DNA of 64,000 nucleotides from Talaromyces rugulosus (Eukaryota > Ascomycota > Eurotiomycetes > Eurotiales > Trichocomaceae), in NCBI RefSeq assembly GCF_013368755.1, contig NC_049563.1, forward strand, positions 4,030,001 to 4,094,000. Reading direction: 5' to 3'. Positions 1 through 11,700 of the stretch are shown one piece after another; positions within the stretch are counted from its first letter, which is position 1, and the number at the start of each line of letters is the position of its first letter. Both the position numbers and the translations under genes were made by a program. The notes under the pieces are model-generated. The model did no database searches. It had not been told where the DNA came from and saw nothing but the letters and a program-made list of their open reading frames with translations.

Positions 1-7
1 TTCGAGA

Positions 8-1518
8 TCATGCGATGTTCGATGATCGTGGCGTTTCCTTGTCCCTTTCCCTTTCCCTTTTCACAAAATGCATCACCTCCCTCACCGAGAAAATGAGCCG
101 CTGTAAGATGAACTCCAATGTAACTGCATCCATCACTTGGTATGGCACTCTTTGATTGTTCGCCATGCGCGAAATATGGGTGATCCGCTGGCGCAGTACG
201 TCTGTCGTAGAGTTGCTCCTTGACAAGACCCGATCGACAAGTATCACCTTTACCATCTTGCTCTCTTCCTCAGAAACAGTCCATCTGCCGAAGACTACGA
301 CAGGTATATTTTGGGCCTTCTCCAGAGAGCTCTGCTGTTCTTGCATAGCCCAGTTGAACACCGTCTGCAATGTCGTAATAATCAAGATGAGCACCTTGGA
401 GTCAATCCAACACTGTTGGCAGTTGAGCGCGCTTGTGGCGTGATCCAGGATTTTGCTAGCCCTGGAAAATATGCTGTCTAATGGAGGCCGCATATGCTTT
501 CGCTCTATGGCGTTCAAGAAACATAGTTGGTCTGTTAACGTCCTCAAACACTCACAAGCACAAGTCTCTCTCTCCTCGTCTTCGTCACTGCCGGATGAGT
601 GGCCCGTCTGTGGCATAGATCTTCTTGCGGTGTCACTTTCCGCCGCGGTCTGCAGTGGCATCAGTATCCTCGAGCTCGTTGTTTGTGGAAGTGTTGTGGC
701 GGGGGCGGCGCTTTCTGCTGACACTCTCCCGTTCTCCGAGGTGGAAATATTCGATCCATTGTAACTGCCTGGAAACTGGTGGCGAGCTTCTCCAGAAAGG
801 GGTGAGCTATGTAGTGTGGCGATGAAGAACATCGTTGTACTTACCTGGGAAATGCCCAGAATCCGTAAGGACCGGCGTTAACATCTGAAACTGTGGTAGT
901 ACGATGATCAGTTATCAACTCTTCTCGAGGATGATTATTTATTTTGCTGACAAGACCTGCGCACCTGGAGAAGGCCTCTGTCTATCGGACCGGAATGCAA
1001 AGATGCGTCTAAGTCGAAGGGGTTCTGTATAATTTGTTCATCCAGACACATGCTGAGCTGGTCATCGGTGCCGGTGCCGGTAGAGGATAGAGCGGACCAG
1101 TGCATCCACGGTGTAATGGGTACTGGCGTAGTCATGGGAGCAGAGGTCTCTTGCTCTGGCTCAACGCCCCGGTCTAGAAACGGTTGAGAATCAGTAGAGC
1201 TGGCAGCATTCGCACTGTTTGTAGCCATCTGGTCTAGTTTCTCGAGTGTCCTCTTGTTCCGGACGCCTTTAGGCTTGCCTAGTTTAGCCATGTAGCTATA
1301 TGTGCATTCAGTGTTACTTTAAGAACTGGAGTGAGCATTTCCAACCCGACGCAGAACAGACTGGAAATGCCGAGTACTTACTTTTTGCTACATTTCTCAC
1401 ACGGTTTCCCGCCAGTGCATCGTGTTTTAACTCGATGGCAGCTGTCACAGGCCAAGCGCAGCCGCTTGGATGCCGGTTGTGGCTGGTCTAGTAACTCGTT
1501 GCTGAAGCTTTGATCCAT
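8..1518 (-). CDS. AflR-like Zn2Cys6 transcription factor
   Basis: This is a nuclear DNA-binding regulator of the aflatoxin-regulator (AflR) type. Proposed exons on the minus strand are 1518–1382, 1295–965, 884–845 and 768–8, joining in frame to 422 codons, close to AflR's usual length. Exon 1 holds the binuclear zinc cluster, [11 protein letters not shown] followed by PCEKC. Exon 2 begins with the basic linker [14 protein letters not shown], typical of AflR relatives. The last exon, around [16 protein letters not shown], matches the Cys/Leu-rich C-terminal AflR domain. The third-exon acceptor is uncertain: two AGs six bases apart both keep frame. No intact biosynthetic cluster is visible beside it, only a broken dehydrogenase at 3.6–4.0 kb, so its target is unknown. 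The 5' flank is AT-rich, which suggests an accessory location. Confidence 0.82.
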
Positions 1519-2660
1519 GTAAAGTCTGGACTTGGTAGACAATTGTCGTCAACCGCTGATTCTATGCATCCAAAACTGAGGAATATAAGAGGCATAAAAT
1601 CAGAAACTAGGTAGTAATTTGTTAGGTAGCCAAGTTCCCTCTGACTGTTGAATACGAGCAAAGTTCCATCTAGCCGTCAAATACGAGCACGAGTCTAGTC
1701 AGAGTCTTGGTAGAATACGTTGGTAGTTGATGTTTAAGAATAGTGTACGAGTAATCAGCTGCGGATGATGTTGATTACTAGGTGTGGATGCGTCCTGGAC
1801 TGCTCATGTCGGTGAGACTAGATCCTTGTAGGAACCAGACTAGACTAGACAAGCACGAATCAGACTTCATTGAGAAGTTGGTTTTGTTGGGCGCCTCTTG
1901 CGCACTCTCGGGGAATTAAAGCGCAATCAGCCACATGCAGAATAACACCTAATGGGGAAACATGTCAGACAATATTACAATCTCACATACATACTACGTA
2001 TGTGTATTCTCTTCACTACCTGTTGTACGCCTGGTATCTACGAGGTGCTCGTCGAAAGTAATAATGCAAGTGGGGTTAAATTTAGGAGAGAAACTAAAGA
2101 CTAGTCTATTTTTAATACATCCTATTACATAAAAATTAGTATGGTAATTAATGTATGAATGCCAATGGGGCATTAAATTAAACTAGGTCAGTAGAGGTCG
2201 ACCTCTAGCAACCTAAAAATTAATTTATATCTAGAATCGATCTTATTACCTTTTAAATAAGTTTATTAGTGAGATCTGACTTTTGTAGTGCTTTCACTGT
2301 AAGCAAACCTGGGGACAATCTTTCTTATACTTATTTCTATAAATGTCTGTATATGAATTAAGATACATTTAGTCTGCTATAAGTTAGGATAGAGGGGTTA
2401 TAGAGAATTAAATTATTTTAAATTTCTAAAATAATATGTGTTGCTAAAGTAGGATTTTTACTTTTCTTAATATTCTAGTAGGGACTTGGATTTCTTAGTC
2501 ATTTTTTAAAAAATTTAAGTACGAGATGAAACTGTTTGTCGCCTTCTCCATATTACCTCGCTTGTTAGTGTCTTGCCTTACTTTTGAGTTTTGCCGCGCA
2601 CCTCCGTAGAAGCTTTCTCGAAAAGGAGTAGGGGTGCATTTCCAGGGTCGCACCGGGGAT
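1519..2660. other. AT-rich non-coding stretch upstream of the AflR-like gene
   Basis: No convincing gene is present. The first 500 bases are the promoter side of the AflR-like gene and hold imperfect direct repeats of a 'aatacgagca' core near 1651–1690. From about 2060 to 2540 the sequence is strongly AT-rich with many stops in all frames, consistent with an old, RIP-degraded insertion, but no family can be named. Confidence 0.5.
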
Positions 2661-2668
2661 TATACTTG

Positions 2669-2930
2669 GTGTAAATTTAGTGGGGGTTAAAAATGCCACA
2701 CGTGGCTAAAATTGGTTGGAATTGACTGGGGGTCAAATGATTGCCAGCCACTACGGAGTATAAAATTCCTTAATACCACGCAGTTAGGGCCAGGGTTAGG
2801 GAGGTCTGGGTCTCCTTGGACTGAATAAAAGTGGGTTTTATTTAGGGAGACAGTGACCTCTTGTGGTAATCATTGATAATTTGACCCCCAGTCAATTTTT
2901 AGTGACACCCCAGGGCTACTAAATTTACAC
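2669..2930. mobile_element. Short inverted-repeat (MITE-like) element
   Basis: Two blocks are perfect inverted copies in the same nested order: GTGTAAATTTAGT at 2669–2681 pairs with 2918–2930, and AATTGACTGGGGGTCA at 2720–2735 pairs with 2882–2897. Flanking bases pair imperfectly, so the arms are about 75–80 bases with a centre of roughly 110 bases. No coding capacity exists inside. The structure fits a non-autonomous terminal-inverted-repeat element or foldback relic. The true ends and target-site duplication could not be fixed by eye. Confidence 0.6.
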
Positions 2931-2944
2931 TAAATTTCCACGAC

Positions 2945-3569
2945 TCATAGGAATTGTAAGCCCTCCCCCCCCCCTGCGACGTTCCGCGTCATCTGTTATA
3001 GGTCCACCACACACCCCGTTCCCAGAACGGTAATCGATACAATCTCGCTGACCGGGGCTACGGCTGACAAGTACAGCAAAACCATTCAATTAAGGTAAGA
3101 TTGCTTATAAATAAGTCTGATATAATACCACCAATTTATCGAGAACTTATTACACAGAAAACCAATGTCAACTTATTTCAAATCTTAGAAGTAATATCTT
3201 AAGCCTTTTTAGGTGTTAAGTTTACTTTCAGAAGCAATATGAACTTCTTTTCCTGTTTTCAATGTTATTTTCAGGTACGGCGGCTTACAACATTGAAATA
3301 TATATATATATATATATTTACATTATAGGATCTCCCAAACTTACATGTGTGCTAAAATTTCCTGAAAAGGCCAAAATATTCCCTTTCTATAAGTAAATAT
3401 GCATAGGATTTTAATTAAGATATGGTTCAAATTGTTTTTAGTCAGGGGTTGAAAGATTCGTATAGAACAGGATGGTTGAAATCCTACGGAGTTGATCAAC
3501 AATGCGGGGATTATCTAGGCCGGGGTTGAGAGGATGTTTAGCGTGCATACGCTTGGGGGCGCGCAGTAT
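2945..3569. other. AT-rich spacer with (AT)n microsatellite
   Basis: No gene is seen. An alternating AT run lies at about 3298–3317, flanked by AT-rich sequence with stops in every frame. It separates the inverted-repeat element from the broken dehydrogenase. Confidence 0.55.
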
Positions 3570-4000
3570 AAGCGAATTACTGGATTGAGAATAACCACGG
3601 AACGGTGTTGACGGTGGCGGCGCAGGTGGGAACTGTGTTAACAAGGCTTGGCGTAACCCGACCCGGGGTTCACCGTTCGATAACAACCGGCACGAGGGGC
3701 TTGCGTCGGAACTGGTGACGCGATACAAGGCGATGATCACGCCGGCATATGCATGGGCGCTTGTGAATCGCGATATGGACCCCTAGGATAGCTTCCTTAA
3801 CCCGCTGCTGGAGCCGGAGACGGTCGCTGAGGCTATTGTTAACCGGGTGCTGTCCGGCAAGAGCGGCTATGTGACAACGGCCGACAATCTGCGCTCGTTG
3901 CCTCTGTGGATTGGATTCAGTCGCATCTCAGAGATGGCCTGGATCGGACTGTCAAGACGCTAGCTGTCAAGCATGCGTGGGTCAGTCGCGATGAGTAGTT
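3570..4000 (+). pseudogene. Short-chain dehydrogenase/reductase remnant
   Basis: Pieces of a fungal short-chain dehydrogenase can be read in shifting frames on the plus strand. Near 3590 NNHGTVLTVA matches the strand leading to the catalytic Ser. Near 3685, in another frame, HEGLASELVTRYKA matches the helix after the Tyr-x-x-x-Lys site. From about 3800, PLLEPETVAEAIVNRVLSGK and then a GYVTTADNLRSLPLW-like segment match the C-terminal region. The part that should hold the YxxxK catalytic motif is missing, there is a frameshift around 3650–3680, and a stop (TAG) occurs at about 3784. The coding potential is therefore lost. Its closeness to the AflR-like gene could mean a decayed metabolite cluster, but that is inference. 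Confidence 0.7.
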
Positions 4001-4122
4001 TTTCTTTCTTCTACTTCTTTCTTTTGATATATTTTGATAGTGTACGTGTGTCGTGTCGATATGTTCGACCTTTGTAAACAAACGTGCTAGTGTTACCTTA
4101 TCAAATTATCATGAAACCAAGC

Positions 4123-4839
4123 TCAACCCATCTCGGGCCGCATGGTGCGGTATTGATGGATGATCTCGTCGAGCTGGCCGCATAGAGGTCGATCAAGACT
4201 GTTCAAGCTCCCTTTATAGCCACAGGAACAACAGCTGAAGTAATCCAAACAGGGCTGATACGCATACCCCCAGATATAGTGGATGACAGGTATGGCCTCA
4301 CCGCACCGCGTACAGCCGCCAAAGAGCAGAGAATACGACCCGGTGCCGGGAAACTTGTTGCACCAGCAGACGGCAAACCGGCCGCGCTTATCAATCGGGA
4401 TGACATGACCGGGCTGGTAGATGTGTCTGCGGATGCCGCAGCTCAGACAGAAGCGTCGCCCGTTTTCCGAGTAGCCACGCGATCGTTTGCCCTGCAGCTG
4501 TTTGGCGGAGAAGGCGTTGGCAGGGCGCATCTTGAGGCATTGGTTGCAGGCGAAGTAGCCGTGGTATCTGGTATAGGACTGTCAACATTTTCAACATGGC
4601 TAACAGCTCGAAAGAAATGCTCCAAGGGAGAGGACGAACACTGGCCATTTCTCTGCCTCACAGAGATAGCCGAGTTTATCCGCGTTGGTTGGCGGTGGCA
4701 CCTGACGCGTTACAATTTGCTCAAAGTAGTGACTGGTATATGCTAGCGCAAACCGCGCTGGGCCATCAAGACGGTCGATGATCTCGAGATGGATTTCGAC
4801 CGGGAGGGATGAAAATGACGGAGCATTCGCCATTGTCAT
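4123..4839 (-). CDS. F-box protein with Cys-rich C-terminal domain
   Basis: This encodes a predicted substrate adaptor of SCF ubiquitin ligases, from a family greatly expanded in Eurotiales. Proposed exons are 4839–4642 and 4578–4123, joined across a 63-base GT–AG intron, giving 217 codons. The N terminus holds an F-box-like segment, SLPVEIHLEIIDRLDGPARF (about residues 11–30). The second exon has paired cysteines typical of this family: CNQCLKMRPANAF, CLSCG, CWC, CTRCG and CCSCGYKG. Without the intron the frame is interrupted by a stop, and with it the join EKWP–SYTRYHGYFAC reads naturally. No substrate can be inferred. Confidence 0.75.
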
Positions 4840-5789
4840 CGTCTGTGGTATGCCGATGAGCGTGTACTGGATGCATCAAGCAGAGAATCGTAGCGACTGT
4901 TTTCAAGATACAGGGGTTTTTGTGCATTGGCCATGTGCTCTTGAGATGTTGCACAAGTGGTTGTCGGATCTGCCATTGGATTTTGCCACGGAATATCGAT
5001 CTGACCAGGGTATTGGATGTATCTCGGCCCAAACAACAAATATAACAATAATATCCGGACTCCGATCAACAATGATCAACAATGCAGAGCAGCGATGCTA
5101 GCCAAGCCCAAACCAGCTAGCTGCTGCCACGTACAGCCAGCTCGCCACTTGTTGCGGTGTGCAGGCGCCTAAGCCTGGACTGGCGCGATGAGGTCCAGAG
5201 CGAGCGCGAAACTGCAGCACATCTATCTGCACGACACATATATACGGCTGGATATGCAGACACACAGATAAAGAGACGGTGTGCTGTATCAGTATATCTA
5301 TATCTGACTCGGTGGATGTATCTTGGATAGAAAACCGACGCCAGCTCAACCGAGGAAGGAAGGCGATCGGGTCTGGCGCCCCACCGCCGGCACTAAGCCG
5401 CTAGCAGCAGCCCGTCGACCACGGTTCAGCTTGTTTACCCAACAACAACAAACAACAATAACAATCAAAACAACAACTACCTATACCAGCCAGCAACTGT
5501 ACCAGTTTCGTTCTCAGCGACTCGCCTCGATATCCATTGCCAGCTTGCAATTGAGACGCCCGGCTTGGAACAAGACTCCGGTGCGACACACGAAGCCCTC
5601 GCATTGCTGCGTGCGACCGCCACGGCTGTTCTTCCCGCCACTTCCCCCAGCCTCGTGGCCGGCTTTTTTTTTAATCTTAGTCTTCACATACCACATTCTT
5701 TATCCCCCCCCCGCACTCTCATTTTATCCTATTCATGACTTACATCATTATCGTGCGATAAAGAGCCCCTCCCTACCCTCTCTATCGCC
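4840..5789. promoter_or_regulatory. 5' flank and probable leader of the leashin gene
   Basis: No separate gene is supported. A CAA-rich, low-structure tract at about 5439–5480 and pyrimidine-rich blocks at about 5600–5790 run up to the leashin ATG at 5790, as is common for highly used fungal leaders. A direct repeat of 'gatcaacaat' lies at 5064–5084. The 160-residue open frame overlapping the start (5323–5805) looks like leader sequence rather than a protein. Confidence 0.45.
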
Positions 5790-8700
5790 ATGTTCAAGGC
5801 TCTGATGGGAAGCGGCGGCAGTCGGGACGACTCAAGCTCCCGGTCGTCTCGTCGCAAGCAAACTGCAGACGGCGACGACGTCTCAGTCTCGTCTCGCCGC
5901 CACTCCAAACGCTCCTCTGCCTCCAGCGTCTCTTCTAACCGCAAATCTTCACGGGGTGACGACCGTGACCGCGGTTTGGGAGACGTGAGCGCAAGTCGCA
6001 GCGTCACCGGAGAATCCACAGCTACCTACGTTACCGCCGAGCCGGATTCCTATGCTGAAGAGCCCATCATTATTGAACGTACCCCTAAATATGCCGACGA
6101 TGATGCCCGGTCGACGACTAGCCGATCCTCTCGCCGCGACTCTAACAAAAACAAGGAGCACAAGGACACAAAAGAGCGCTCTTCTCGAGATGATACAGAC
6201 TCAGATCGCACGCGCAGACGCACTCGCTCCGGCGACAAGAATGATTCATCATCGAAATATCCTCCTGCTGAAACGACCCCTGGCCATTTTGCATCTGATA
6301 TAGCTGCGCCCGGCTTCAATCAGTTCCCCATGCAGTACGATTCCACCATACCCAGTCCCTCGGCTCCATCCCATTCTCCACTAGACGCTCATATCGCACA
6401 ACAATTTCCCGGCCAGATGTCAGGCTCGGGCGCAGAGCCTTTTCTACCAGGAAACCCGGCCGGTTTCGCGGCGGATTATTATGGCGACCAGGGCCAGTCT
6501 GTCGCCCTTCAACCTGGCGTTCGTCCTCGGCCGCCGGATGTCATTGCAAGCACGGAGCCCCATTTGATGGCTGCTTCATCCACTGCCAATCCGCCCCCAG
6601 AACCAAGTAGTTTAGGTGGGGTTGGCGCGGCGGCCGAATATTATGCAGCTGGCGATTTGGGTGCAACTACATCGTCCACACCTTCTAAGCCATCCAAGCC
6701 GTCGAAGCCGAGTAAAATATCTAAGCCATCTTCTAAACCGACTAAACCTGCATCTGGAGGTGCGGCGGCATACGGGATTAGCCCTGAACTGCTCAACCAA
6801 GCCAATTCGAATTATCCTCTCGCGTCCGGTGGTCTACCAAACACTTCGACCCAAGCGACTTCGGGGTCACAGCATGGCGTGGGCATCGCTTTAGGTGGCG
6901 CAGCTGCAACCGCTGCAGCAGCCTACATGGTCAACCATCACCAGCACCAATCTAGCTCCGAAAACCACACTGGCCATCAGAATGACTCTTATGGGATTGG
7001 AATTCCGCCACGGCCTGGTAATTTCACCTCTAATGACATTGCTCCTATACAAGGTGTTTCTGCCTACAACTCTCAATATCACAACGGAACCCCGCCTGGC
7101 TATCCTCAAGGCGGCTTTCAACCAGGTTCACTCGCATACCACCAGCGTCATCATGGACCGCTCGACAAGTTCTTTGATTTCTGGAAGGATCCCGAGGCCG
7201 TGGGTAGGTTTGAAGATTACACCGAGGCAATCGGGGTATGCAAATACTGCTTTGAACCTGGAAGTAGCTCGAGAAATGCGCCACGAAAGCACAATTACAA
7301 CCGACGAAAGCGTTCTCCGGTAGTCGAGAGGTACGGCAGCGGCAGCCGAGTTGATAAGCTGACCCGCTATGCATCCTCCGAGGATGAAAGCCGGCGTTCA
7401 AAATCAAAATCAGGCTCGTGGCTAGCTGGCGGCCTTGCTGGTGGAATTGCTGGTTATGTGGCAAAATCTTTGTTCAACAGCAAGGATTTTGACGACACAT
7501 ACAGTGTTCGTTCCGGACAACGCGTCGATCCTCGGCGTTATCCCCAAGATGACGAAAGCCTTGTATCTTCTAGCAAGGCTAGCTCCACTTCTCGAGGAGT
7601 CTTTGCGAGTCGTCCGGTGAGCGATAGTAAATTTTCTGCTTCTCGAGACTCGAAAACATACAAACTCTCCCGCCGGTCATCCCATTCACGTTCTCGATCG
7701 CGGTCTAGGTCGAGAGACCGCCGTGGCCATTCTGGTATCAAGGAAGCCGCCATCGGAGCAGCTGTTGGATCAGCGTTGACTGCTGCCGCAGCAGGATCGT
7801 TGCGTGACAGGAGTAAAAGCAGGACAAGGAGCGAGAGCAGAGATAGGCCATCCCGTCATCATAGAAGGCGGCGATCAGACTCTTCAGAGCGCATTTCCCA
7901 TGAGACCACCCGAGGGCGGCGTAGATCTAGTCCGAGGAGTTTTAAGTCTTTCTTCACCGCGCCTTCAGCCAATCGCCGAAAGAAGCATTCGCCCAAGAGA
8001 CGAGGCTTCTTTTCATTCGGAAACTCATCGTTTTCATCGGGTGATGACGACTTGGCCTTTGGCGGCTCAGAACTATTCGGCTCGTCAGTGAGCGGTAGAT
8101 CTAGCAAGTCGAGCAAATCTAGCAAGTCTAGCAAGAAACATTCCAAGGCAAAGGTTGATGCCGAGATTCTCGGTCTCGGTCTCGCCGCGAGAGAACTTGC
8201 GCATGCATCTTCTCGAAAAGATATCCACCCTCGTGATCTTGCTCGACCTTCGAGACACTCCAAACCTCTTGGCCCTGACAATGACGGGTGGGAGGATGCA
8301 GGCTCTTCGGATTCTGCTGATTCCGCCCTTTCCGCCAATCTGGCTTATGGCGGAAGCGAAATATTTGGAAGCCAATCGTCTGTTAGTTCTGGTCCATCAT
8401 TCTGGCCTTGGAAATCAAGCAAGAAGGATAAGAAGCGGCAATCTCGTCAAGAATTTATTCCAACCGTCTCGAATGACTATGTCCCAGTAGCTGCTGACTA
8501 TAGGAACTACAACTCTTCTGGTGGAAGCCTTCAGCAGGTATATCCCGTTCCGACGAGTGACCCGTCACGATTTGACGCTGTTCGCATGTCAACATCCTCA
8601 TCCCCCAATGCACAACCACCGCTCGTGCGGCCGGGGCCTATACCTCTTCAACAACCTCAACCTATTACTCCCGTCTCTCAATCTGTTTACAACCCCTCGT

Positions 8701-11700
8701 TAACTGGGCCTCCTATTCTTCCAAATAGCTCGTCGCAGTATGGAATTCGCTCTGAAGATGTGTCTTCCGACGTTTTCACTCATCGCCGTAATTCCTCACC
8801 GGTAGTTCCAACGGTGGCTATGGATGGCACTCCTTCTCCAGGAATTCTTAAACGGAGATCGACCACCAAAGATGTCGCTTTCTCATTCACCGAAGAGCAA
8901 GCAGATAGGCAACAGAGAGCAGACCGCCGCGAGAAAGAGCGCCTTGCACGGAAACGTGAAGAGGTTAGGTTACGCGAAGAGGTCGAGGAAGAAGAACGTG
9001 AGCGTGAGCGTGAGCGTGAGCGAAAGGAACAAAAGCGAGAAGAACGCCGCCGACGTGAAGAGTTCGAAACAGAAGAAGCCGAGCGCCAAGAGAGAGATCG
9101 TAAACTTGAAGAAGTCCGATTACGCGAGGAGGTAGAGGAAGAGGAACGCCGACGTGAGCGTAAAGAGCGCAAGGAGCGGAAGCGAGAAGAACGACGCCGA
9201 CGTGAAGAGTCCGAGGCAGAAGAGGCTGCGCGCGAGACTAGTCGCCAAAGCCGTCGCCAAGATGGCGACCGACAATCGGAAGATCGCTCTTCGTCCTCCT
9301 GGGTTGCGCCAGCAGTGACAGCTATCGGCACTGCCGTTGTCGCTGGCGCTGTTGTCGACAGTGTTCTTGAAGACAACCAGTCGACATCCAACCGAAGCCG
9401 TTATGAAGAACGTCGCGAGAAGCGTCGATCAGAGCGGCGCCGTGCCTCTGAAAGCCTGGAAGACGTGACGGAAAGTCGTGACCAGGAAGAAATCGAACAG
9501 GATGATGAGGACGATAACAGGAGAAGGGAGAAGCGTATTGCCAAGATTGCCGCCTCTCGCATCGCGAGAAGCACGAGCCCCACCTATGAAAGCTATGTAG
9601 ACTTCTTCAAACCCGATGGGTTGGACGAAGATGACTCCTCCAAGGGTATCGCTGCGGCTGAACGACAGAATGCCAGTGATTCTGAAAATTCTATTGTCCC
9701 ACCTGTGACTATCAACATCATTGGACCGACACCCCCCGCCAGCCACGATGGCTCTGTACGAGATGTCCATTCCCCTATTCCTGCACTAGAACCAGCAATC
9801 GAAGAGGAATCGAGAGAAGAGGCAGCAGAAGTGGTGCCGGACCGTCCAGCAGGATCCCGTGTATCCTGGGGCGAACATCAGACACACGAGTATGAGGTTG
9901 AGACCCCACTTTCTGAGGAAGAACCTGAGAACATGCTTGATGACCACGACGAAATACTGTTGAACCGCGAGGTTGCCGAATCGCCAACTCAAGAGATATA
10001 CTCTACAATTGACCAGGAGCCAAGTTCGAGAAGTATTGAAAAGCGAACCATGCCTGGTGGCTTTGAAGACGACACCGAATTTGCCGCTACTCTGGCAGCT
10101 GGGGCTCAAATGGCTGGTTTTGACTCATCTGTCGTAGTTAATGATGCATCTTATTACAAGAGAGACTCTCCCCCGGGCTCAGAACTTGACGGTACCTATC
10201 ACAACCCAGCGGTTGAGAGCGTGACCGACATTGGTGATCGGTCTGCAAGTAAGTCTCGGAAAGACAAAGCCCTGCCTAGCCGCAGCGAGAAATTTATGAT
10301 GGAGGAATCAGTGCCAGTAGATACGAGATCTGCTTCTGGAGCCGATGGACGACGATACGCTAACATCGACGAGGATGACAATGATAATAGTCGATCTGTA
10401 GTGTCTGCCCCAGCTGGCGAGGAGCGCAAAAAGTCAAAGAAATCAAAGAAATCTTCCAAACGCGGAAGCGATCCTGATAGCGAATCGGAGAAACGCTCAA
10501 AATCTTCATCAGCCAAGGAGGCCACTGCTGTTGCTCTACATGAAGATCGGACGTCAGAGAACGATATTGTGGACCAAGAGAATGATGTCGATAAACCCCA
10601 GCCTGTCTCAGCAGCCGAAGACTGGGAAGAGGATTCCAAGGAGCAACGCCGTCGGAAATCGAAGCGCTCTAGCAAGGACCCAGAGTTTTTTGACGATGCA
10701 GCATCAATAGCAGCATCCGCCGCAGCCGAAGACTCGGGAGAAGATGGAAACGAGCAGCGCCGTCGGAAATCCAAGCGATCTAGCAAGGACCGGGACTTTT
10801 TTGAAGATACAGTGTCCATAGCAGCATCCGCAGCAGTCTCCGCTCCAGGAGCCGATGAAATGGACAAATATCGTTCGCGCAGGTCTAAAAAGGACACCGA
10901 AGATTTTGAGGATGACAGTCGATCTCTTCCGGACGTGGATAACGACGGAGAAAAACGCAAAAAGCGTCGTTCTAAGCGCCACAGTGGTGGCTTTGATGAC
11001 ACACAATCCGCGACTTCCTCGCCAACTAGGATTGATGAAACCCGCGAGGGACACCGCAGCCGAGACCCATCACTTTCCAAAGTAAAGGAAAAGGAGAAAG
11101 ACAAAGACAAAGACCAAGATAAAGACAAGAAGAGCGGTGGGTTCTTCAACAGCCTATTTGGCTCTAAAAGCAATCTGGATCTTTCTTCCTCTTCCTCAGC
11201 AAAGCCTGAGGTACGATCTGAAGTCGGCGTCGATGATTATAACAAGTCCGAGCGTAGACGCAAGAAGAAATCCTCTGGTCGTGACTTGGATACGGCTAGC
11301 GAAGGAGCACGGTCTTCCTTGGATTTGTCCCAGCTAGATAATGCTGATGAAGGTGAAGGAGGTGATAATGATAGTCAGGTTTCCCGTCGAAGGCGAAAGC
11401 GTCGAGATAAATATGAGGAAATTGTGGGATCGTCTCGTGATGCATCAGCGAAGGTAGATTTCTAGTCCCTTACTTTTCTTTTTTTCTTCTCTTGACACTT
11501 TTGGACACTATGTAATATGATTGTATTTCTATCATCATGTGTACCCCATATGTATCGATATTATTTTTGTAACGATTTGTGTGCTGAATTTTTTCTTCAA
11601 ATGGTATAGGACCGTTCCATTACTGCAAATGACGAAGATGAAGATAACGACAAGAAGCGGTCTTTTTTAGAGACTAGCCCCGAAATGCCGCCAATGACTA

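Noticed and set aside
5323..5805. 160-codon plus-strand frame overlapping the leashin start
   Set aside because: It runs through CAA-rich and pyrimidine-rich leader sequence and has no family features.
10199..11173. 324-codon open frame on the minus strand within leashin exon 1
   Set aside because: It is Ser/Leu/Arg-rich and mirrors the Lys/Asp/Ser/Glu codon bias of the sense gene; no domain, and the sense frame continues through.
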